A DNA stretch of 13,534 nt from Nitrosopumilales archaeon CG15_BIG_FIL_POST_REV_8_21_14_020_37_12 (lineage in GTDB: Archaea; Thermoproteota; Nitrososphaeria; Nitrososphaerales; Nitrosopumilaceae). The notes under the pieces were generated by a model. That model worked only from the letters and a program-made list of their open reading frames with translations, was not told the DNA's origin and ran no database searches. Below are positions 6,936-13,171 of the stretch, in pieces. The first letter of the stretch is position 1. Every line of letters begins with the position of its first letter. The stretch is taken from contig PFFZ01000057.1 in NCBI GenBank assembly GCA_002781805.1, positions 1 to 13,534 of the forward strand. The letters run 5' to 3'. Position numbers and translations under genes: made by a program.

Positions 6936-8378
6936 ATGAATGCTGATATCGTATTAAAGAGAATACAAGAGGAAAATATTACATTTGTAAATCTCTGGTT
7001 CGTGGATATTTTTGGTGAATTACATAGACTTGGCATGCCAAGCTATGCTATTGATAAAAAAAGCTTTGAACATGGATTAGAAAAACTAGATGCAAGTTCA
7101 ATTGTTGGCTTCAAGTCTGTTAACAATTCTGATATGATTTTAAAACCTGATCCTAAATCATTTAGAATTTTACCAAATGATTATGATCCAGGTAGAAAAA
7201 ACTGCATTTTATTTTGTGATTTGTATGAAGGAAATACAGTAGATGAAAAAAGATATAATCGTGATTCAAGAGGAATTGCATACAAGGCTTCCAAAAAACT
7301 CCAAGAATTTGGATTAACTCATACTAATTGGGGACCCGAAATTGAATTCTTTGTTTTTGATGCCATCAACGTTTACCCATCTCCATATGCTGCAACTCAG
7401 TCGTATGGTGGTTCTGGATATTCTATTGAATCTAAAGAGTCGCCTTGGGCAAAAGGCAATATCAGTACTGCCATTAATATCAAAGAAGGGTATTACCCTT
7501 CTCAACCTAAGGATACACTTGAATCATTTAGAAAAGACGTTTGTGATGATCTTTACAATTATTTTGGAATCAAAGTTGAAGCAGAACATCACGAGGTTGC
7601 TACATCTGGACAATGTGAAATTAACTTGGTATATGATGAAATGATTGGAATGGCAGACAGTGTTATTGCTGTAAAAAATATAGTTAAGGTCAAGGCAAAA
7701 CGAAAAAACAAGGTTGCAACTTTTATGCCGAAACCCATTTTCGGTGATAATGCATCAGCAATGCATACACATCAAAGTTTATGGAACAATCAAGATAATG
7801 TTATGTTTGATCCTAATGACGAAGTTGCACAAATGAGTCAAATAGGCCGTTATTATATTGGAGGAATTTTAGAACATGCATCAGCACTATGTGCAATAAC
7901 AAATCCTACGACAAACTCTTACAAGCGTCTAGTACCAGGATTCGAAGCACCTGTAAATGTTTGCTGGGGAATGGGTAATCGTTCAGCTGCTATCCGCGTA
8001 CCAATGTATTATCGAAACCAAGAGAAAAGCAAAAGAATTGAATATCGTGTTCCTGATCCAACTGCTAACATATATCTTCTTGAAGCAGCATTATTGTTAG
8101 CCGGTTTAGATGGAATCAAACACAAAATTGATCCAGGAGATCCAATAGAAGCAAATATTTACAAATTAACTACTGAAAAGAAAAAAGAGTATAATATTGG
8201 TGCTCTCCCTGTATCTCTAAAAGATGCATTAGATGCCCTAACAAGTGACTCTGGTTTCTTGGAAGAAATATTTACAAAAGATTTCCTTGACAAATATTCA
8301 GAACTTAAATACAAAGAATACACTGCATTTGCTCAAACTCCAACAGCATGGGAGGTATCCATGTATGCTGATGCATAA
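6936..8378 (+). CDS. glnA: Glutamine synthetase, class I
   Basis: A 480-residue type I glutamine synthetase joining ammonium and glutamate with ATP; forms dodecamers in the cytoplasm and is the main ammonium entry point. Motifs in order: KLDASSIVGF (51-60, D52 being the ammonium-binding aspartate; most enzymes read DGSS here), NWGPEIEFFVFD (131-142), HHEVATSGQCEINL (218-231), FGDNASAMHTHQS (269-281), NPTTNSYKRLVPGFEAPV (323-340, flap E337), NRSAAIRVP (348-356) and RIEYRVPDPTAN (367-378). Metal ligands E137, E220, E228, H277 and E369 are present. Y409 in ANIYKL sits where enterobacterial enzymes are adenylylated, but the flanking DLPPEE sequence is missing and archaea generally lack the adenylyltransferase, so that control is unlikely. 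Same direction as the aminomutase, 71 nt apart, with its own likely promoter. Confidence 0.98.
   Translation: MNADIVLKRIQEENITFVNLWFVDIFGELHRLGMPSYAIDKKSFEHGLEKLDASSIVGFKSVNNSDMILKPDPKSFRILPNDYDPGRKNCILFCDLYEGNTVDEKRYNRDSRGIAYKASKKLQEFGLTHTNWGPEIEFFVFDAINVYPSPYAATQSYGGSGYSIESKESPWAKGNISTAINIKEGYYPSQPKDTLESFRKDVCDDLYNYFGIKVEAEHHEVATSGQCEINLVYDEMIGMADSVIAVKNIVKVKAKRKNKVATFMPKPIFGDNASAMHTHQSLWNNQDNVMFDPNDEVAQMSQIGRYYIGGILEHASALCAITNPTTNSYKRLVPGFEAPVNVCWGMGNRSAAIRVPMYYRNQEKSKRIEYRVPDPTANIYLLEAALLLAGLDGIKHKIDPGDPIEANIYKLTTEKKKEYNIGALPVSLKDALDALTSDSGFLEEIFTKDFLDKYSELKYKEYTAFAQTPTAWEVSMYADA
7484..7502. repeat. 19-nt inverted repeat inside glnA
   Basis: AGAAGGGTA and TACCCTTCT form 9-nt perfect arms around a single T. 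It encodes the KEGYYPS stretch of glutamine synthetase, so it may be chance under coding constraint. Confidence 0.6.
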
Positions 8379-8466
8379 TTTCTGATATATCCAACACCGA
8401 TGTCTAATACATAACTTTCACTCAAATAGTATAACATTTTTAAAACTTGGAATTAGTTTTCCATTA
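8379..8466 (+). promoter_or_regulatory. Promoter with strong TATA-like box for the TTG-started gene
   Basis: This 88-nt gap contains TTTTTAAAA at 8437-8445, centred 26 nt before the TTG at 8467. That is the spacing expected when transcription begins at the start codon itself, so a leaderless mRNA is predicted. No hairpin or other gene was seen in the gap. Confidence 0.55.
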
Positions 8467-9105
8467 TTGAATTTTAGAAATATTCTATTACTCTTATTGC
8501 TTATTCCAAGTTTGATTGGAACTGCTCTTGGTCACACAATAGACTCTGTTGGTGAATACAGACTAGAGATTGGTTGGATGAACGAACCTGTCGTATCTGG
8601 TGAAACGAATGGAATTGAGCTGTACGTTAGCCCACTCGAACCTGGATTAGAACTAGAAGAACAGCAATTCAAAGATGGAGTAACCGGACTACACAAATCA
8701 CTGAAAATACAGCTAGTTTACAAGGATGCTAAAATCATGTTGCCCTTATCAGAAGATCATAATATTCCTGGCAAATACTATGCATTTGTAAATCCTACAT
8801 CTTCTGGGTACTATCAGGCAAATATTTTGGGAAATATTGGCGAGACAACAGTAAGTTTATCCATGCATCCACCAAAAGTAGAAGAACGCTCATACATTGA
8901 ATTTCCACATCCTTCGGATATTACACTAACTCAGCTAATCGATGGGCATACAATCCTATTAGGCGAAGTGAATAAACTTAAAGAATCAGCCGCCAAATTG
9001 GAAAATCAAAATCAACATACCTATCTAAACTATGTTGGAATTGGCTTTGGTATTGTTGGTATTTTAATTGCTGCAGTTGCATTAAAAAAATCAAACAAAA
9101 TCTAA
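8467..9105 (+). CDS. Secreted, C-terminally membrane-anchored beta-rich protein, function unknown
   Basis: A 212-residue protein with a signal peptide (about 1-22, NILLLLLLIPSLIGTALG), a probable beta-sandwich domain (about 28-145, short alternating strands such as EYRLEIGW, GIELYVSP, KIQLVYKD, GYYQANILG), a polar helix likely to form a coiled coil (about 152-182), and a membrane helix at 188-206 followed by a Lys-rich end. The domain should face outward. Cleavage after A-L-G would leave H23 as the mature N-terminus, as in CopC-type copper proteins, though I do not recognise a CopC motif. The layout resembles secreted Ig-like or YtkA-like domains, which is a loose comparison. The start is TTG at 8467: no upstream in-frame ATG exists, it gives an intact signal peptide, and a TATA box fits. 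The gene ends 1 nt from the convergent permease. Confidence 0.8.
   Translation: MNFRNILLLLLLIPSLIGTALGHTIDSVGEYRLEIGWMNEPVVSGETNGIELYVSPLEPGLELEEQQFKDGVTGLHKSLKIQLVYKDAKIMLPLSEDHNIPGKYYAFVNPTSSGYYQANILGNIGETTVSLSMHPPKVEERSYIEFPHPSDITLTQLIDGHTILLGEVNKLKESAAKLENQNQHTYLNYVGIGFGIVGILIAAVALKKSNKI
9084..9090 (-). terminator. Candidate T-run terminator after the APC permease gene
   Basis: On the minus strand a run of seven T (with further T-rich sequence to 9081) lies 17 nt past the permease stop, inside the last codons of the convergent gene. A T-run of this kind is a usual archaeal stop signal. Inferred from position and composition. Confidence 0.4.
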
Positions 9106-9106
9106 G

Positions 9107-10396
9107 TTATGTTGTTTTTCTTTTATTGAAAATTAAATAAAAAATAATTCCTGCAGCAATAATTGCCAATCCATATAACATAATCTCAATTTCAAATTGG
9201 GTTCCCATGTAAATTGATGCACCTAATCCAAACAGAGGTAATACAGGAAACTTTCCAATGTTGACAGGTACTCTGTATGGTCTTTCCATCTCTGGCTTAA
9301 CATATCTTAAGAGAATAACTGATAAATTTATCATGGCAAAGGTTACCACTACTGCAAAAACTACAATATTTGCTACAACCACTATATCTCTAATAAAACA
9401 AAACCCTAACGTTGTTAGAAAAATAATAACCACAGCTAACCACGGCGTTTTGGTTTTTTGATGAATTACACCCAATTTTTTTGGCAAAGAGCCTCCTCTT
9501 GCCATTCCATAAAAAATTCTAGCTCCGGCAACTAAAGTTATCAATATTGTACTAGCTGTTGCAAATAATGCAATTATTGATAAGATAAAATGACCTTGTT
9601 GCCCTAATTTTTGTTCTGCAACAAATGCCAATGGAGCAGCCGATTCAGCTAACCTCTCCCATTCTACGACTCTAATTGAAGCAATAGAAACAAGAATGTA
9701 GATTACAGTGACAATTAAAACCGATAGCATTATTCCTTTAGGTATTGTTCTTGATGGACGTTTTACCTCTTCTGCAACATTTGCCATATCCTCAAATCCA
9801 ATAAATGCAAAAAATACTAGAACAAATGCTAGAATTATCCCATGTACACCTAGTGGACTTTCAAAATAATTAATCTCGTGTTCAACAGGAAACGTAAAAC
9901 CAATAAAAACAATAATTCCCAAACCTGCAACAGTCACAATTGCAAATACTGTATTGGCCCAAGCGGACTCTTTAATTCCTATGAAATTAACAAAAGATAG
10001 TATTCCTAATACTATCAAAGCAGAAATTATAATTGGAATTCCAGTAATTTCTTCCATGTATCCACCAAAACCTAAAGCTACAGTTGATGCCACTATTATT
10101 GATGTGATAATTGTTAACCATCCTATAATAAATCCAATAAACTCACTTCGAAATCCCTCTTTAACAAAAACATATTCTGCAGCAGCTTTTGGAAAAAGGG
10201 CAGTTAGTTCAGAATAACTCAATCCAGCAAATGTCGCAACAATTGCACCTAGAATAAATGAAATCCACAATGCATTTCCCGCAAACTCTGCTGCTTCACC
10301 AATCAAAACATAAATTCCAGCCCCTAAAATGAGACCTACACCATACATTGTAAGATGGAATAATCCTATGTGCCTACTTAGAGAATTGTTATTCAT
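9107..10396 (-). CDS. APC-superfamily amino acid permease
   Basis: A 429-residue inner-membrane transporter with about 12 hydrophobic helices. The helix 1 break motif GAGIYVLIG (25-33) is the signature that binds the amino-acid carboxylate in the amino acid-polyamine-organocation superfamily. Helix 2 and the following loop (SYSELTALFPKAAAEYVFVKE) and the FIGFEDMANVAEEVKRPSRTIP segment (198-219) are also typical. After helix 10, ERPYRVP (371-377) matches the conserved loop of this family. Substrate cannot be read from sequence; cationic or neutral amino acids are the usual guess. ATG start; the gene follows the CBS-domain gene by 24 nt on the same strand, so the two are probably co-transcribed and the CBS protein may sense nucleotides for the transporter. 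Confidence 0.92.
   Translation of the reverse strand: MNNNSLSRHIGLFHLTMYGVGLILGAGIYVLIGEAAEFAGNALWISFILGAIVATFAGLSYSELTALFPKAAAEYVFVKEGFRSEFIGFIIGWLTIITSIIVASTVALGFGGYMEEITGIPIIISALIVLGILSFVNFIGIKESAWANTVFAIVTVAGLGIIVFIGFTFPVEHEINYFESPLGVHGIILAFVLVFFAFIGFEDMANVAEEVKRPSRTIPKGIMLSVLIVTVIYILVSIASIRVVEWERLAESAAPLAFVAEQKLGQQGHFILSIIALFATASTILITLVAGARIFYGMARGGSLPKKLGVIHQKTKTPWLAVVIIFLTTLGFCFIRDIVVVANIVVFAVVVTFAMINLSVILLRYVKPEMERPYRVPVNIGKFPVLPLFGLGASIYMGTQFEIEIMLYGLAIIAAGIIFYLIFNKRKTT
9115..9124 (+). terminator. Candidate T-run terminator after the secreted-protein gene
   Basis: TTTTTCTTTT begins 10 nt after the plus-strand stop, inside the C-terminal codons of the convergent permease gene. It mirrors the minus-strand T-run, so the two transcripts probably overlap by a few tens of bases. 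Confidence 0.4.
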
Positions 10397-10420
10397 CTTT
10401 CTACATGAGAAATTTTGAAT

Positions 10421-11275
10421 TTAATACATTTCCTTGTATTTCACTCTTAATTCCTCATGAGGACCAACAATTGAAAAGGCCTTGACAACATCAGTTTTAC
10501 TCACAATTCCAATCAGATTTTTTTTCGAGTCGATCACAGGTATCCCACTAATTTTGTTTTTTATCATCAAACTAGCTCCTGCTGCCAAGTCTTCCTCCTC
10601 ACCAATCGTAATGAGTTTATTATCAAGTAGATCCTCTACTGTAATTTTCTTACTACCATCAAATGGAAGTAAATAATCTCTGGAACGAGTTTTTCCTTTT
10701 GTAAAGTAATCACTATGAGAAAGAAACGTGTTTGTCGTGATTAATCCTACTGGAGAGCCATTCTCATCAGTAACTACAAGCCTTGAAACCTCATTTTTAT
10801 TCATTAAATCTAGAGCAAATTTCACAGAATCAGTTTTTCGACAGGTTACTACTTTCCTGCTCATGAAGTTTTTAATGGAATATTTTCCACCAAAAACATT
10901 TGCATATGCTTTAACTAAATCAGTTTTAGATATAATTCCAATTAACTCTCCTTTATCATCTACAAGAACCACTGAACCGATTTTAAACGTCTCCATTCTT
11001 ACTGCACATTGATCAAAATGATCTTCAAATCCATCGGTAATTGTAATAACATTCTTTTGCATAACATGTTTTATTGGAATCTCATCTACTGCTCTTGCAG
11101 TTTTGTCATCCCCCAAAAATCTATTGATGTCTCTTTCAGTAACAATCCCAACAGGTTTGTTTTTTACAGCAACAACAATTCGCTTTATAAAATTTTTTTG
11201 CATTAGTGATAGTGTTTCAAAAATAGATGATTCTGGTTGAACTTTAATTACTGGCGATGAATATTTTTTAATCAT
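10421..11275 (-). CDS. Protein with four CBS domains
   Basis: A 284-residue soluble protein made almost entirely of two Bateman modules. Four CBS repeats lie at about 1-53, 70-125, 137-190 and 212-268, ending in the recognisable strand-helix motifs GIVTERDINRF, GIISKTDLVKAY, GLITTNTFL and GIVSKTDVVKAF. CBS pairs bind adenine nucleotides or SAM and act as energy sensors on a partner protein. There is no fused catalytic or DNA-binding domain, so it must work through a partner. The downstream APC permease, 24 nt away, is the obvious candidate, but this is inference. ATG start; ATTTAAAA about 25 nt upstream predicts a leaderless transcript. The third repeat is the most divergent in its ligand-binding Thr/Ser-Asp region (TTNTF in place of SKTD). 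Confidence 0.93.
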   Translation of the reverse strand: MIKKYSSPVIKVQPESSIFETLSLMQKNFIKRIVVAVKNKPVGIVTERDINRFLGDDKTARAVDEIPIKHVMQKNVITITDGFEDHFDQCAVRMETFKIGSVVLVDDKGELIGIISKTDLVKAYANVFGGKYSIKNFMSRKVVTCRKTDSVKFALDLMNKNEVSRLVVTDENGSPVGLITTNTFLSHSDYFTKGKTRSRDYLLPFDGSKKITVEDLLDNKLITIGEEEDLAAGASLMIKNKISGIPVIDSKKNLIGIVSKTDVVKAFSIVGPHEELRVKYKEMY

Positions 11276-11296
11276 GTTTTCAATTCTTACTTTTCG

Positions 11297-11304
11297 ATTT
11301 AAAA
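11297..11304 (-). promoter_or_regulatory. TATA-like box of the CBS-domain gene
   Basis: ATTTAAAA (read on the plus strand; TTTTAAAT on the minus strand) is centred about 25 nt before the ATG at 11275, consistent with a leaderless mRNA. The rest of the 11276-11352 gap holds only the inverted repeat described separately. Confidence 0.5.
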
Positions 11305-11345
11305 CTAATCTCTGATTCTCATATATGATTCCATAAAATGGATCG

Positions 11346-11366
11346 CTAATACTCAGAGAGTATTAG
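11346..11366. repeat. Perfect 9-nt inverted repeat at the end of the regulator gene
   Basis: CTAATACTC-AGA-GAGTATTAG spans the TGA stop of the winged-helix gene. It could form a 9-bp hairpin in the transcript (terminator or mRNA end) or be a protein-binding site about 70 nt upstream of the CBS-gene start. No T-run follows it on the minus strand, which argues against a simple terminator. Confidence 0.55.
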
Positions 11367-11709
11367 GTAGAACCTCAATCTCAATATTGCTTCCATTAAA
11401 TGATGTAGCTATTGCTTTTACTCTACTTTTGTAAAGAAAGTATTTTTTCCCATCATCACTTATGGAACCAGAAATTCCCAACAATTTGTTATCGTGCAAT
11501 GTCTGTAATCGTCTGTATACAGTACTAATTGGAATCTTTGTTTCTGCACTTATCTCCATTGCAGATTTCGGTTTTTCCATTGTGTTTTCTATAATTGCAC
11601 GACAATATCTGTCAGAAATTACTTCAAGAATGGCATCTTTTCTTGAATCGTCCTCTATTTTTCTTCCTGAAATTAATGCTTGCATAATAAGATAATCTTG
11701 TTTTTTCAT
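11353..11709 (-). CDS. Winged helix-turn-helix transcription regulator
   Basis: A 118-residue DNA-binding protein. Residues 25-45 (AILEVISDRYCRAIIENTM) form the first helices, 49-57 (SAMEISAET) and 60-72 (PISTVYRRLQTLH) the helix-turn-helix with its recognition helix, and 77-93 a beta wing (LGISGSISDDGKKYFLY). The type is close to ArsR/TrmB-like archaeal one-component regulators; no extra ligand domain is visible beyond a short C-terminal beta stretch (NIEIEVLP). A TTG at 11733 would add eight residues, but the ATG at 11709 is preferred because the extra residues (QCVQTDY) do not look conserved and include a palindrome. Divergent from the universal stress protein gene, 106 nt away, so that gene and its own promoter are likely targets. 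Confidence 0.85.
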   Translation of the reverse strand: MKKQDYLIMQALISGRKIEDDSRKDAILEVISDRYCRAIIENTMEKPKSAMEISAETKIPISTVYRRLQTLHDNKLLGISGSISDDGKKYFLYKSRVKAIATSFNGSNIEIEVLPNTL

Positions 11710-11725
11710 ATAATCAGTTTGAACA

Positions 11726-11779
11726 CATTGCAATGCAGTGCACTCAATTTACACATAGAATGATCTAAAAATATTATAT
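11726..11779. promoter_or_regulatory. Shared promoter and tandem palindromes between regulator and stress-protein genes
   Basis: An A/T block AAAAATATTATAT (11767-11779) can serve as TATA box in both directions, giving starts near 11745 (minus) and 11798 (plus). Two perfect palindromes, CATTGCAATG (11726-11735) and AGTGCACT (11737-11744), stand 1 nt apart over the predicted start and leader of the regulator gene, a fitting place for an autoregulatory operator. The palindromes are seen; binding is inferred. Confidence 0.45.
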
Positions 11780-11815
11780 GGGATTAAATTGGACAAAATT
11801 CTAGTCTGCTCAATG

Positions 11816-12247
11816 ATGTTTACAAATATTTTAGTACCATTTGATCTATCAAATCAATCAATTCATGCGTTCAAAACTGCACTTAACTTAGCAAAAAAAT
11901 ATAATTCCAAAATTACGATATTAACATGTCTTGAAGGTGATGCTTGGCATCACAAGTTTTATGATTCAAGAGCTGATAATGAATTAATTAAAAAGCAAAA
12001 AAAAGTTACTCTTTCTCATATAACTAAATTAGAAATTTTAGCCAAAAAAGAAAATGTATCTACTAAATCACAAATAATAAAATCTACCTCCGTTGTTAAA
12101 GACATTGTATCTTTTTCAAAATCAAGGAAGATCGATCTTATAGTAATGGGTTCTCATGGAAGAACTGGAATAGACAAACTAATTCTTGGTAGCATTGCAA
12201 ATGGTGTTACTCAAAAAGCTAGTTGTCCAGTGTTAATAGTTAAATGA
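11816..12247 (+). CDS. Universal stress protein, UspA family, ATP-binding type
   Basis: A 143-residue single-domain protein of the UspA family. It starts MFTNILVPFDLS, the usual first strand, and ends with the ATP-binding motif G112-x2-G115-x9-G125-S126 (GSHGRTGIDKLILGS), so nucleotide binding is predicted. CPVLIVK is the usual last strand. The start is placed at ATG 11816; an adjacent ATG at 11813 and a TTG at 11789 are in frame, but 11816 fits the family best and leaves a leader of about 18 nt after the likely TATA box. Such proteins respond to starvation, redox or other stress and often act through partners. The dehydrogenase gene follows after 12 nt, so the two are very probably co-transcribed. 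The facing regulator gene may control both. Confidence 0.93.
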   Translation: MFTNILVPFDLSNQSIHAFKTALNLAKKYNSKITILTCLEGDAWHHKFYDSRADNELIKKQKKVTLSHITKLEILAKKENVSTKSQIIKSTSVVKDIVSFSKSRKIDLIVMGSHGRTGIDKLILGSIANGVTQKASCPVLIVK

Positions 12248-12259
12248 GATGAGATTTAA

Positions 12260-13171
12260 TTGATCTCAATTATAGGATCTGGAAGAGTTGGATCCTCAAT
12301 TGCTTTTCTATGTGCTGCTAGTGGTTTAGATGATATTTTACTTGTAAATCGAACAAAAGACAAGGCAATAGGAGAAGCACTTGACATATCAAATACCATT
12401 CCCAAAAATTCTAGAATCTCCATTCATGGTACAGATGATTTTTCTAAAATGATCAACTCAAAAATTATTGTAATTACTGCAAGTACGGGTGTTTATCTAA
12501 AAAGCAGAACTGAGATGATTGGTGCACAAACTCAAATGATTAAAAAAATCGCATTGCAGGTAAAACATTACTGTCATGATACTATTGTTCTGATGGTGTC
12601 TAATCCTTTAGATGTACTTACATATTTTTTCCAAAAAGAAACTGGATTTTCAAAAACTAAAGTTATTGGCATTGCCGCAAGTCTGGATTCTAGTAGATTC
12701 AGATATTTACTTTCAGAAAAATTAGGCATAACGCAATCTGAGATATTTAATGCACTAGTTTTAGGTGAACATGGAGATTCCATGGTACCTGTATTTTCAC
12801 ATACAAAAATTCATGGGAAAAAAGCGTTAGAATTATTGAACTCCAATCAACAAAAATCAATTTCTATAGGTGTTAGAGATTACTGGAAATCACTACGAAA
12901 TTTCAAGAGTCGTTCACAGTTTGGTATAGCAAAAAATACGTTTGATGTAATCAGTGCAATTCTCCAAAATAATGAATTACAAATTCCTGCTTCTGTTTTA
13001 TTAGAAGGTGAATATGGAGAATATGATGTTTGCATGGGAGTACCCATCATTATCAATAAACACGGCATATCTAAAATTCAAGAAATTGAATTAAATGAAT
13101 ATGAAAACAAGTCTCTAAAAATTTCAGCTAATATAATTCGAAACTATATTAATTCTGTTACATTACCATAG
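12260..13171 (+). CDS. LDH/MDH-family 2-hydroxyacid dehydrogenase, malate dehydrogenase-like
   Basis: A 303-residue NAD(P)-dependent dehydrogenase of the lactate/malate family, annotated by habit as malate dehydrogenase. The Rossmann motif is GSGRVG (6-11). Strand 2 ends in LLVNRTKDK: N30-R31 replace the aspartate that selects NAD, pointing to NADP(H). Catalytic residues R83 (Arg109), N115 (Asn140, VSNPLDV), D143/R146 (Asp168/Arg171) and H171 (His195, GEHGDS) are kept; bracketed numbers are the LDH convention. The mobile loop (TASTGVYLKSRTEM, 73-86) is about one residue short and lacks both the usual P-R-x-P-G motif and the Arg102 (malate) or Gln102 (lactate) residue. TTG start at 12260: an in-frame TAA stands just before it, and the Rossmann strand begins at once. 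GAGATGAG, 6 nt upstream, is a weak ribosome-binding candidate. Confidence 0.88.
   Translation: MISIIGSGRVGSSIAFLCAASGLDDILLVNRTKDKAIGEALDISNTIPKNSRISIHGTDDFSKMINSKIIVITASTGVYLKSRTEMIGAQTQMIKKIALQVKHYCHDTIVLMVSNPLDVLTYFFQKETGFSKTKVIGIAASLDSSRFRYLLSEKLGITQSEIFNALVLGEHGDSMVPVFSHTKIHGKKALELLNSNQQKSISIGVRDYWKSLRNFKSRSQFGIAKNTFDVISAILQNNELQIPASVLLEGEYGEYDVCMGVPIIINKHGISKIQEIELNEYENKSLKISANIIRNYINSVTLP

Noticed and set aside
6936..8378. Adenylylation control of glutamine synthetase at Y409
   Set aside because: The tyrosine is present but the surrounding enterobacterial motif is not, and archaea generally lack the adenylyltransferase.
11709..11733. TTG start at 11733 for the regulator
   Set aside because: An ATG eight codons later fits better and leaves the palindromes in the leader; the longer form cannot be fully excluded.
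11789..11815. TTG start at 11789 for the universal stress protein
   Set aside because: UspA-family proteins start directly with the strand seen after ATG 11816, and the predicted transcription start lies near or after 11789.
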